The notes below the pieces were generated by a model that saw nothing but the letters and a program-made list of their open reading frames with translations, did not search any database and had not been told where the DNA came from. Below are positions 33,424-44,090 of a DNA stretch of 64,000 bases, piece by piece. Source of the DNA: Zea mays (Eukaryota; Streptophyta; Magnoliopsida; Poales; Poaceae); the NCBI RefSeq assembly GCF_902167145.1, contig NC_050096.1, positions 264,700,622-264,764,621 on the forward strand. The letters are read 5' to 3'. A program made the translations under genes and the position numbers. Positions within the stretch are counted from its first letter, which is position 1; each line of letters starts with the position of its first letter.

Positions 33424-35394
33424 ACATTTCAACTCTCCTATTTGGATGTGCTAGAGTTGTTTAATATTTCTAGGTGGTTGTACACATCAACACATGAGCA
33501 TTATGTGATAGGCCCCATACATAGCCGAGGGAAGAAAAATAATCCACATCGATCTGTTCTCAGGAGAGAAAAAATCGGTTTAGTAATCCTGTTCTGGAGT
33601 TGTCCATTAATTTCTTCAATGGATCTAGTCCCACGTCCATACATAGGTAATTTTACAAAACATACCTATCTTGACCTTTCGAGCAACCATCATGCTCCTT
33701 CTGGTGGCCTTTGCTTGTCTGCAAATCTGCCCAAAAGCCATTGAAATTAGATAATTTATTTTTCCTTATATTATGTTGTTTCATAGTTCTTTTATTTATG
33801 TACAAAAATGCATTTAAATTATCTAATGACACCTGTCGTGTGTGTGGAGGGGCATAAATAAGTTCGGCCTTTGAGAGATTGTTTCTATTTGACTCAATCA
33901 GTATGCAGATACAACCCAAATTTCTCACCATGTTTTCCTTGAGAATGCATGCTATAGGTTTTGTAAATAATATGCTTGAATATTTGTGCTATTTATTTTA
34001 TTCTTTAGACCTTGTGTTGTGTTTTTCATGTTTATCTGGCACCTGTTTCTACTAAACCGTGACATCAGTTATGGTACTATTGATATGATAAGCAGGGGAA
34101 AATCGATGCCAAGATGATGGATATCATGTTGATGAATTGAAACTGATTTCTTGGTAATATAACATTTTTTTGCCAATTATTTTTTATTCAACCTCTTCCA
34201 AACGTTCGCAAAAAGTTTGACTCCACTGATGCACAAAACTCTTTGCACTAACCAGATCCAAATACGAACCATTGAATTACCAGGACTTCTACACCATGAT
34301 CTTGGAGAAAGGCAAAGAGATCTTATGTGCAGCAACTATCAAGTAATCTTTTGATCATTATCTCTCTTATGGACAAAATCACATGTCTTTTACCATTTTC
34401 TAAAGATTGGCACAAATCCATCCATCCCCAAAATGTATTTGCATGCTCAAACTTTATAGTTGATTGTAACTTTCCATGATTTTTCAAACTAAATCTTATA
34501 TTAGTTATTTTATTTATTCAAGTAGATATTTCTATCTATGTAAAAATAATAATTGACTCAAATAAATAAATTAAAAATTGTTCTATTGAACTCCCGAATT
34601 GAATTTTGAGGTGTTACATTTTCTTCACGGATCTAGCCGTGTCCTTATGGCCGTGGAGGTTTTTGGGCACACACAAACTATCAGCGCCCGATACTGAGTA
34701 AATATTTTATAAATGTACTGAATTGAATTCTTATTTCATGTCCTTCAATGATATATGTCAGAGGATTATTTAGACTATCTCTAGGAGTGTTATTTATCCC
34801 ACTTCTTATTTTAAACTTCACTATGTAAACTATACAATATATAGTGTAAAACAATATTTTCTAAGACCATATACACGATCTGCTGACCATATATAACCTT
34901 ATAGAGGACATTAACTTTTTTATTTTCTATACAAGGTTAAAATACACTCGGACTATTTACTTTCAACTATCCATTTAAAAAAGAGTAATACAGTCGCTTG
35001 ATTCTAAACTCAAGCTCTAGACTTCCTTTTGTTGTGTAGTCTTGGTTGAGGGGCTTCGTATTCTACGAACGAGCTAAGTGATCGCATAGGTTTTGTCCTT
35101 CGAACATCGACGAAGAGTATCAAATAACTTTGTCCATTGTATTTGATTTTCGTGGTCTTGATAAGTGGTCCTTTTATCTTTGCTATTCATTTGGCTTTAC
35201 AATACAAACGACGTGATTTATGTAAATAGATATAACAAAGAAAAACTCTGGAGCATTAGGGACTTTATTTATCCAAATCGAATCCCTAAGCGCAGTGATA
35301 GAATATTTGGTTTGAAGAATGATCTTATGCCAATTGAGACTGCATTATGTCTAGCGCTTAAACTTATGGAGAACGACTGAATTAAAGTGATATA
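33424..35394. other. Anonymous DNA, end of unit 2
   Basis: AT-rich, no gene recognised. It contains the intact (empty) Huck B target site TGGTACTATTGATATG at about 34071-34086. Confidence 0.7.
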
Positions 35395-36008
35395 CTACTA
35401 TAATACCCGTGCGTTGCGACAACACACAAATTATTCGATATTTTTTTATGAACCACCAATATACTAAGTTTGCTTCTGAATTCCTTAATTTATAAAAATA
35501 ATAACATGTAATTGGGATTGTTTTTGCTTCAAACCTGCTTTATTAACATTTGGTGATTTGGTTAACTATAAAACTTAATTTATAGCAGATAAATACGCAG
35601 TGTTAAAATCAACCCAACAAACTATAGAATGATAATAACGGAAACTAGAAATGAAAATAATCTATTGTTTTTCTTTATTCACCACGTGCACATCTTTACA
35701 ACGAATAAAGACAACAAAGCCCATTACAAGCGCGAGAAACACCCCAACGGCCCATACGAGCCCCCTCAAGACAAAAGAGTTGAGCCCCAGCTCAGAAGCT
35801 CGCGTGCCCACTACCGTTCCGACTGTTTACTTCCATGCTCACCTTTGGAACTGGAGCGGTGTGGCACGACTTTTGCGTGGGTGGGACAATGCGGACATAC
35901 ATGTCTTGGTGAGCCACCCTGCCCGATCTCCTACACATAGCCACCGTGGCTGTCCGCTACAACATATCGCGTCGACTCGAGGGCAACACCGCACCTCACA
36001 ACCCTGTT
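35395..36008 (-). other. Helitron-like 3' end and block D (unit 3, split by Sirevirus)
   Basis: It begins with the same CTACTATAATACCCGTGCG as unit 2. Block D is interrupted at 36009-36013 by the Sirevirus and resumes at 45337. A small deletion near 35920 (CGCCCCCTCC region) distinguishes it from units 2 and 4. Confidence 0.45.
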
Positions 36009-36013
36009 CCACT

Positions 36014-37274
36014 TGATAGTCGCCTAGAGGGGGGGGTGAATAGGGCGAAACTGAAATTTACAAATATAAACACAACTACAAGACGGGTTAGCGTTAGAAA
36101 TATGATCGAGTCCGCGAGAGAGGGTGGAAAACAAATCGTAAGCAAATAAGAAGTGTGACACACGGATTTGTTTTACCGAGGTTCGGTTCTTGCAAACCTA
36201 CTCCCCGTTGAGGAGGCCACAAAGGCCGGGTCTCTTTCAACCCTTTCCCTCTCTCAAACGGTCCCTCGGACCGAGTGAGCTTTCTCTTCTCAATCACTTG
36301 GAACACAAAGTTCCCACAAGGACCACCACAAGATTGGTGTCTCTTGCCTCAATTACAAGTGAGTTTGATCGTAATGAAAGATTGAAAGAAAGCACGATTG
36401 CAAAAGAGCCAAGCGACAAGAGCGACAAATAACACACGGATCACTTTCTCTCTCAAGTCACTGATCACTAATGATCTCTTTTCTCAATTGTGAAACTTGG
36501 AGAGATGGAGGCTTTGAATGTGTCTTGGAATGAATTGCTATCTCTTGTATTGAATGTTGAAGGTTGGAATGCTTGGATGTAGTGAATGGAGGTGGTTGGG
36601 GTTGTATTTATAGCCACCAACCACTTCCTAGCCATTGCACCTTTCTGCTGAGCGCGGACGGTCCGCGAGCCAGGTCCGGACGGTCCACCCCTGTAGATCA
36701 ACGGCTGAAAATGCAACGGTCAGCAGTAACGGCTATATCAACGGCTATATTGCATTTAATGCGTCGTCAGATGTCAGACAGAGCCAGTCGCGGACGGTCC
36801 GGTCGTGCACCCCGGACGGTCCGCGAGGCTCCCTATAATTCATTTCTCCGAACCCGTCACCTTCGGGTTTTTCGGTTTCTTACCGACCGGACGGTCCGCG
36901 CCTGAGGCCGGACGGTCCGCGCCTGAGGCCGGACGGTCCGCGCGAGGGCTCGGACGGTCTTCGCTTTTCCTCCGGACAGTCTGTAGTGGAAACTTGTGTT
37001 TTTGCATTGGTTCTGTCCGAGGGTCATTCTTCTGTCACGGACGGTCCGCCGCAGGGGCCCGGACGGTCCGCGCTTGGCCTGTTTTTCCAAAAAGCTTCTC
37101 CTGTCCGGAATAATCTACGGTATTCCGGACAGTCGAATTAGTATAGTTGTAGATGAACCTTTGGCACCTGTAGAACATACAATCTAGAGCAAACTAGTTA
37201 GTCCAATTATTTGTGTTGGACAATTCAACCACCAAAACAATTTAGGAACTAGGTGTAAGCCTAATTCCCTTTCA
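36014..37274 (-). mobile_element. Sirevirus 3' LTR (1261 bp)
   Basis: It starts TGATAGTCGCC and ends CCCTTTCA. It is 20 bp longer than the 5' LTR because it has one more copy of CGCCTGAGGCCGGACGGTC (about 36900-36940). Many copies of the palindrome CGGACGGTCCG occur. Confidence 0.92.
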
Positions 37275-38089
37275 ATCTCCCCCTTTTTGGTGATTGATGC
37301 CAACACAAACCAAAGCAAATATAAAAGTGCATAATTGAACTAGTTTGCATAATGTGAGTGCAAATGTTGCTTGGAATTGAGCCAATCTAAATACTTACAA
37401 GATATGCATGGATTGTTTCTTTCTTATTTAACATTTTGGACCACGCTTGCACCACAATTTTTGCAAACTCTTTTGTAAATCCTTTTCAAAGTTCTTTTTG
37501 CAAATAGTCAAAGGTAAATGAATAAGATTTTGAGAAGCATTTTCAAGATTTGAAATTTTCTCCCCCTGTTTCAAATGCTTTTCCTTTGACTAACAAAACT
37601 CCCCCTAAATGAAATCCTCATCTTAGTGTTCAAGAGGGTTTTGAAGAATCACTTTTGAAATACCACTTTCTCCCCCTTTTGAACACAATAGGATACCAAT
37701 TGATAAATTTTTTGAAAACACGAAGTTTTTGAAATTGGTGGTGGTGCGGTCCTTTTGCTTTGGGCTCTTACTCTCTCCCCCTTTGGCATGAATCGCCAAA
37801 AACGGAATCATTAGAGCCCTCGAAGTGCTATCTTCCCCTTTGGTCATAAATAAATGAGTTAGGATTATACCAAAGATGAAGTCCTTTTGCTCTCTCCCTC
37901 AAAGATGGAGAGAGGCTTGGAGCGACGGCGAAGGATGAGTTACGGAGTGGAAGCCTTTGTCTTCACCGAAGACTCCAATTCCCTTTCAATACACCTATGA
38001 CTTGGTTTGAATTAGACTTGAAAAACATATTAGTCATAGCATATGAAAGAGACATGATCAAAGGTATATAAAATAGCTATGTGTGCAAT
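37275..38089 (-). other. Sirevirus 3' untranslated region with serial polypurine tracts
   Basis: The minus-strand PPT AAAAAGGGGGAGAT abuts the LTR (37275-37290). At least five related tracts follow: 37558-37568, 37599-37606, 37668-37680, 37771-37785 and 37831-37843. No envelope-like ORF is present. Confidence 0.85.
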
Positions 38090-39727
38090 TTAACAAAAGA
38101 AGTTCCTAGAATCAAGAATATTTAGCTCATGCCTAAGTTTGTTAAAAGATTGTTCATCAAGAGGCTTGGTAAAGATATCGGCTAATTGATCTTTAGTATT
38201 AATGTATGAAATCTCGATATCTCCCTTTTTTTGGTGATCCCTAAGAAAATGATACCGAATGGCTATGTGCTTAGTGCGACTATGCTCGACGGGATTGTCG
38301 GCCATTTTGATTGCACTCTCATTATCACATAGCAAAGGGACTTTGGTTAATTTGTAACCGTAGTCCCGCAGGGTTTGCCTCATCCAAAGCAATTGTGCGC
38401 AACAATGACCTGCGGCAATGTACTCGGCTTCGGCAGTGGAAAGAGCGACCGAATTTTGCTTCTTTGAAGCCCAAGACACCAAGGATCTTCCCAAGAACTG
38501 GCAAGTTCCTGATGTGCTCTTCCTATTGATTTTACACCCCGCCCAATCGGCATCCGAATATCCAATCAAATCAAATGTGGATCCCCTAGGATACCAAAGC
38601 CCAAACTTAGGAGTGTAAGCCAAATATCTCAAGATTCGTTTTACGGCCGTAAGGTGAGCTTCCTTAGGGTCGGCTTGGAATCTTGCACACATGCATACGG
38701 AAAGCATAATATCCGGTCGAGATGCACATAAATAGAGTAAAGAACCTATCATCGACCGGTATACCTTTTGATCCACGGACTTACCTCCCGTGTCGAGGTC
38801 GAGATGCCCATTAGTTCCCATGGGCGTCTTGATAGGCTTGGCATCCTTCATTCCAAACTTGTTTAAAATGTCTTGAGTGTACTTCGTTTGGCTAATGAAG
38901 GTGCCCTCTTGGAGTTGCTTTACTTGAAATCCTAGGAAATACTTCAACTCCCCCATCATAGACATCTCGAATTTTTGTGTCATAATCCTACTAAACTCTT
39001 CACATGTAGACTCGTTAGTAGACCCAAATATAATATCATCAACATAAATTTGGCATACAAACAAGTCATTTTCAAGAGTTTTAGTAAAGAGTGTAGGATC
39101 GGCCTTTCCGACTTTGAATCCATTTGCAATAAGAAAATCCCTAAGGCATTCATACCATGCTCTTGGGGCTTGCTTGAGCCCATAAAGCGCCTTAGACAGC
39201 TTATAGACATGGTTAGGATACTCACTGTCTTCAAAGCCGGGAGGTTGCTCAACATAGACCTCTTCCTTGATTGGTCCATTGAGGAAGGCAGTTTTCACGT
39301 CCATTTGTTAAAGCTTAAAGCCATGGTAAGTAGCATAGGCCAATAATATACGAATTGACTCAAGCCTAGCTACGAGTGCATAGGTTTCACCGAAATCCAA
39401 ACCTTCGACTTGTGAGTATCCCTTGGCCACAAGTCGAGCTTTGTTCCTTGTCACCACACCATGCTCATCTTGCTTGTTGCGGAAGACCCATTTGGTTCCT
39501 ACAACATTTTGGTTAGGACGTGGAACTAAATGCCATACCTCATTTCTAGTGAAGTTGTTGAGCTCCTCTTGCATTGCCACCACCCAATCCGAATCTTGGA
39601 GTGCTTCCTCTACCTTGTGTGGCTCAATAGAGGAAACAAACGAGTAATGTTCACAAAAATGGGCAACACGAGATCGAGTAGTTACCCCCTTATGAATGTC
39701 GCCGAGGATGGTGTCGACGGGGTGATC
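38090..39727 (-). pseudogene. Sirevirus pol: reverse transcriptase and RNase H
   Basis: Copia RT motifs are [32 protein letters not shown] and catalytic YVDDIIFG. RNase H motifs are [20 protein letters not shown] and [10 protein letters not shown] stop (TAA at 39308-39310) splits FKL-stop-QMDVK, and a TGA at 39728-39730 separates it from integrase; all are in one frame. The usual KHIDIRYHF is KHIAIRYHF here, so the last RNase H aspartate is lost. It ends at 38090-38092. Confidence 0.92.
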
Positions 39728-41332
39728 TCATTGAATTGCTTGGTGGACTCTTGGGTGTGGCGGCCTTTGTTCCTCTTCCTCCTTGTCTTCCTCATTTGTA
39801 TCTCCCCCTTGATTAATGCCATCATCTTGAGGTGGCTCATTTGCTTGATCTTCTACTTCATCAACTTGAGCTTCATCCTCATTTTGAGTCGGTGGAGATG
39901 CTTGCGTGGAGGAGGACAGTTGATCTTGCGTATTTGGAGGCTCTTCGGATTCCTTAGGACACACATCCCCAATGGACATGTTCCTTAGCGCGATGCATGG
40001 AGCCTCTTCTTCACCTATCTCATCAAGATCAACTTGCTCTACTTGAGAGCCGTTAGTCTCATCAAACACAACGTCACATGAGACTTCAACTAGTCCAGTG
40101 GACTTGTTAAAGACCCTATATGCCCTTGTGTTTGAGTCATAACCAAGTAAAAAGCCTTCTACAGTCTTAGGAGCAAATTTAGATTTTCTACCTCTTTTAA
40201 CAAGAATAAAGCATTTGCTACCAAAGACTCTAAAATATGAAATGTTGGGCTTTTTACCGGTTAGGAGTTCATATGATGTCTTCTTGAGGATTCGGTGTAG
40301 ATACAACCGGTTGATGGCGTAGCAAGCGGTGTTGACCGCCTCGGCCCAAAACCGATCTGAAGTCTTGTACTCATCAAGCATGGTTCTTGCCATGTCCAAT
40401 AGAGTTCTATTCTTCCTCTCCACTACACCATTTTGTTGAGATGTGTAGGGAGAAGAGAACTCATGCTTGATGCCCTCCTCCTCAAGGAAGCCTTCGATTT
40501 GAGAGTTCTTGAACTCCGTCCCGTTGTCGCTTCTTATTTTCTTGATCCTTAAGCCGAACTCATTTTGAGCCCGTCTCAAGAATCCCTTTAAGGTCTCTTG
40601 GGTTTGAGATTTTTCCTGCAAAAAGAATACCCAAGTGAAGCGAGAATAATCATCCACTATTACAAGACAATACTTACTCCCGCCGATGCTTATGTAAGCA
40701 ATCGGGCCGAATAGATCCATGTGGAGTAGCTCAAGCGGCCTATCGGTCGTCATGATGTTCTTGTGTGGATGATGGGTACCAACTTGCTTCCCTGCTTGGC
40801 ATGCGCTAAAAATCTTGTCTTTCTCAAAATGAACATTTGTTAGTCCTAAAATGTGTTCTCCCTTTAGAAGCTTATGAAGATTCTTCATCCCAACATGAGC
40901 TAGTCGGCGGTGCCAGAGCCAACCCATGTTAGTCTTAGCAATTAAGCAAGTGTCGAGTTTAGCTCTATCAAAATCTACCAAGTATAGCTGACCCTCTAAC
41001 ACTCCCTTAAATGCTATTGAATCATCACTTCTTCTAAAGACAGTGACTCCTATATCAGTGAATAGACAGTTGTAGCCCATTTGACATAATTGGGAAACAG
41101 AAAGCAAATTGTAATCTAATGAATCAACAAGAAAAACATTTGAAATGGAATGGTCAGGTGAAATAGCAATTTTACCCAAACCTTTGACCAAACCTTGATT
41201 TCCATCCCCGAATGTGATCGCTCTTTGGGGATCTTGGTTTTTCTCATAGGAGGAGAACATCCTTTTCTCCCCAGTCATGTGGTTCGTGCACCCGCTGTCG
41301 AGTATCCAACTTGAGCCCCCGGATGCATAAAC
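39728..41332 (-). pseudogene. Sirevirus pol: protease and integrase
   Basis: The protease motif WILDSGCTNHMTG is at the start. Then come the gag-pre-integrase zinc region (LWHRRLAHVGMKNL ... FSACQAGKQ) and the integrase core: MDLFGPI, RSDNGTEF, QQNGVVERKNR. A conserved FLLGYDSNTRAYRVFN follows. The first zinc cysteine (usually CSAC) is Phe here. The frame opens only at 41332, immediately after a TAG, with no overlap with gag. It closes at TGA 39728-39730 (HQAIQ-stop-DHPVDT, CGA expected). Confidence 0.9.
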
Positions 41333-41345
41333 CTACAAAACAAGT

Positions 41346-44045
41346 TTAGTTCTTGACTTTAGGTACCCAAATGGTTTTGGGTCCTTTGGCATTAGACACA
41401 AGAACTTTGGGTACCCAAACACAAGTCTTTGACCCCTTGTGCTTGCCCCCAACATATTTGGCAACTACCTTGCCGGATTTGTTAGTCAAAACATAAGATG
41501 CATCAAAAGTTTTAAATGAAATATTATGATCATTTGATGCACTAGGAGTTTTCTTCTTAGGCAACTTAGCACGGGTTGGTTGCCTAGAGCTAGATGTCTC
41601 ACTCTTATACATAAAAGCATGGTTAGAACCAGAGTGAGACTTCCTAGAATGAATTTTCCTAATTTTGTCCTCGGGATAACCGGCAGGGTATAAAATGTAA
41701 CCCTCGTTATCCTGAGGCATGGGAGCCTTGCCCTTAACAAAGTTGGACAATCTTTTAGGAGGGGCACTAATTTTGACATTGTCTCCCCTTTGGAAGCCAA
41801 TGCCATCCTTGATGCCCGGGCGTCTCCCATTATAAAGCATGCTACGAGCAAATTTAAATTTCTCATTTTCTAAGTTGTGCTCGGCAATTTTAGCATCTAA
41901 TTTAGCTATATGATCATTTTGTTGTTTAATTAAAGCCATGTGATCATGTATAGCATCAATGTTAACATCTCTACATCTGGTGCAAATAGAAGTGTGCTCA
42001 ACGGTAGATGTAGAGGGTTTGCAAGATTTTAGTTCTACAACCTTAGCATGCAATATTTCATTTTTACTTCTAAGGTCGGAAATGGTAGCATTGCAAACAT
42101 CAAAATCTTTAGCCTTAGCAAGCAATTTTTCATTCTCAATTCTAAGGCTAGCAAGGGAAGCATTCAACTCATCAATCCTAATAAGTAAATCAACATTATC
42201 ATCTCTAGGATTTGAAGTTGAAACATTGCAAACGTGTGAATCAACCTTAGCATTTAAACTAGCATTTTCATTCCTAAGGTTGTCAATCATCTCACGGCAA
42301 GTGCTTAGCTCACTAGATAATTTTTCACATTTTTCTACTTCTAGAGCATAAGCATTTTTAACCTTAACATGTTTCTTGTTTTCTTTAATCAGACACTCCT
42401 CTTGGGAATCCAAAAGGTCATCCTTTTCATGAATAGCACTAATTAATTCATTTAATTTTTCTTTTTGTTCCATGTTAAGATTGGCAAAAAGGGTACGCAA
42501 GTTATCCTCCTCATCACTAGCATTTTCATCACTAGAGGACTCATATTTAGTGGAGGAGTTGGATTTAACCTTCTTCCGTTTGCCGTCCTTTGCCATGAGG
42601 CACTTGTGGCCGACGTTGGGGAAGAGAAGTCCCTTGGTGACGGCGATGTTGGCGGCGTCCTCGTCGTCGGAGGAGTCGCTTGAGCTTTCGTCGGAATCCC
42701 ACTCCCGACAAACATGGGCATCGCCACCCTTCTTCTTGTAGTACCTCTTCTTCTCCTTTCTTCTCCCCTTCTTGTCATCGCCCCTGTCACTATCACTTGA
42801 TAATGGACATTTAGCAATAAAATGACCGGGCTTACCACACTTGTAGCAAACCTTCTTGGAGCGGGACTTATAGTCTTTCCCTCTCCTTTGCTTGAGGATT
42901 TGGCGGAAGCTCTTGATGACGAGCGCCATTTCCTCATTGTCAAGCTTGGAGGCGTCTATTGGTTGTCGACTTGGGGTAGACTCCTCCTTCTTTTCTTCCG
43001 TCGCCTTGAATGCGACGGGTTGAGCTTCGGATGTAGATGGATCATCAAGCTCGTTGATCTTCCTCGAGCCTTCGATCATGCACTCAAAACTTACAAAATG
43101 CCCGATTACTTCCTCGGGGGTCATTTTAGTATATCTAGGATTACCACGAATTAATTGAACTTGAGTAGGGTTAAGGAAAATAAGAGATCTTAGAATAACC
43201 TTAACCACTTCATGGTCATCCCACTTTACGCTCCCGAGGTTGCGCACTTGGTTCACCAAGGTCTTGAGCCGGTTATACATGTGTTGTGGCTCCTCCCCTT
43301 TGCGAAGCCGGAACCGACCGAGCTCCCCCTCGATCGTTTCCCGCTTGGTGATCTTGGTGAGCTCGTCTCCCTCGTGCGCGGTTTTGAGCACATCCCAAAC
43401 CTCCTTGGCACTCTTCAACCCTTGTACTTTGTTATACTCCTCTCTATTTAGTGAGGCGAGAAGTATTGTTGTCGCTTGAGAGTTGAAGTGCTCGATTTGG
43501 GCCACCTCATCCTCATCGTAGTCTTCATCCCCTACGGATGGTACTTGTGCACCAAACTCAACAACATCCCATATACTTTTGTGGAGCGAGGTTAGATGAA
43601 ATCGCATTAAATCGCTCCACCTAGCGTAATCTTCACCATCAAAAGTTGGTGGTTTGCCTAATGGGACGGAAAGTAAAGGTGTATGTTTGGAAATGCGAGG
43701 GTAGCATAGGGGGATCTTACTATACTTCTTGCGCTCTTGGCGCTTAGAAGTGACGGATGCCGCGTCGGAGCCGGAGGTGGATGCCGATGAAGAATCGGTC
43801 TCGTAGTAGACCACCTTCCTCATTCTTTTCTTCTTGTCCCCACTCCGATGCGGCTTGTGGGAAGAAGATTTTTCCTTCTTCTCTTTGTGGTGAGAAGAAG
43901 ATTTCTTCTCCTTCCCTTTGTTGGAGGAGATCTTCTTCTTCTCCTTCCTCTTGGTGCGGGACTCTTCCGATGAAGTGCTCCCGTGGCTTGTAGTGGGCTT
44001 TTCGCCGGTCTCCATCTCCTTCTTGGCGTGATCTCCCGACATCAC
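41346..44045 (-). CDS. Sirevirus gag, 899 aa, open reading frame
   Basis: The frame is intact, from ATG 44043-44045 to TAA 41346-41348. Order: a Ser/Lys-rich N-terminus (about 1-100), a UBN2-type gag domain (about 125-330: WDVLKTAHEG, ETIEGELGRF, MYNRLKTLVNQVRNLG), and a CCHC zinc knuckle CYKCGKPGHFIAKC near residue 400. A long acidic and coiled-coil-like extension (about 480-730) and a basic C-terminus follow. The long C-terminal extension is characteristic of Sirevirus gag. It would assemble the virus-like particle. Confidence 0.92.
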   Translation of the reverse strand: MMSGDHAKKEMETGEKPTTSHGSTSSEESRTKRKEKKKISSNKGKEKKSSSHHKEKKEKSSSHKPHRSGDKKKRMRKVVYYETDSSSASTSGSDAASVTSKRQERKKYSKIPLCYPRISKHTPLLSVPLGKPPTFDGEDYARWSDLMRFHLTSLHKSIWDVVEFGAQVPSVGDEDYDEDEVAQIEHFNSQATTILLASLNREEYNKVQGLKSAKEVWDVLKTAHEGDELTKITKRETIEGELGRFRLRKGEEPQHMYNRLKTLVNQVRNLGSVKWDDHEVVKVILRSLIFLNPTQVQLIRGNPRYTKMTPEEVIGHFVSFECMIEGSRKINELDDPSTSEAQPVAFKATEEKKEESTPSRQPIDASKLDNEEMALVIKSFRQILKQRRGKDYKSRSKKVCYKCGKPGHFIAKCPLSSDSDRGDDKKGRRKEKKRYYKKKGGDAHVCREWDSDESSSDSSDDEDAANIAVTKGLLFPNVGHKCLMAKDGKRKKVKSNSSTKYESSSDENASDEEDNLRTLFANLNMEQKEKLNELISAIHEKDDLLDSQEECLIKENKKHVKVKNAYALEVEKCEKLSSELSTCREMIDNLRNENASLNAKVDSHVCNVSTSNPRDDNVDLLIRIDELNASLASLRIENEKLLAKAKDFDVCNATISDLRSKNEILHAKVVELKSCKPSTSTVEHTSICTRCRDVNIDAIHDHMALIKQQNDHIAKLDAKIAEHNLENEKFKFARSMLYNGRRPGIKDGIGFQRGDNVKISAPPKRLSNFVKGKAPMPQDNEGYILYPAGYPEDKIRKIHSRKSHSGSNHAFMYKSETSSSRQPTRAKLPKKKTPSASNDHNISFKTFDASYVLTNKSGKVVAKYVGGKHKGSKTCVWVPKVLVSNAKGPKTIWVPKVKN

Positions 44046-44076
44046 TTCGAGCGGTTAGGCTCTAATGAAGCACCGG

Positions 44077-44088
44077 GCTCTGATACCA
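44077..44088 (-). other. Sirevirus primer-binding site (initiator tRNA-Met)
   Basis: TGGTATCAGAGC on the minus strand, 2 nt inside the 5' LTR boundary, is the standard plant Copia primer site complementary to the 3' end of tRNA-iMet. Confidence 0.92.
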
Positions 44089-44090
44089 AT

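Larger units (their letters stand above)
25988..35394. repeat. Kinase array unit 2 (no full-length insertion, 9.4 kb)
   Basis: The only full unit without a later full-length transposon insertion. It is the reference for the empty sites of Huck B and the Sirevirus. Order: block D, F-box relic, K2, F-box relic, Helitron-like 5' end, ARF relic, solo LTR, anonymous DNA. Confidence 0.9.

Noticed and set aside
37275..38089. Envelope-like ORF in the Sirevirus
   Set aside because: No frame of useful length; only polypurine tracts and AT-rich sequence.
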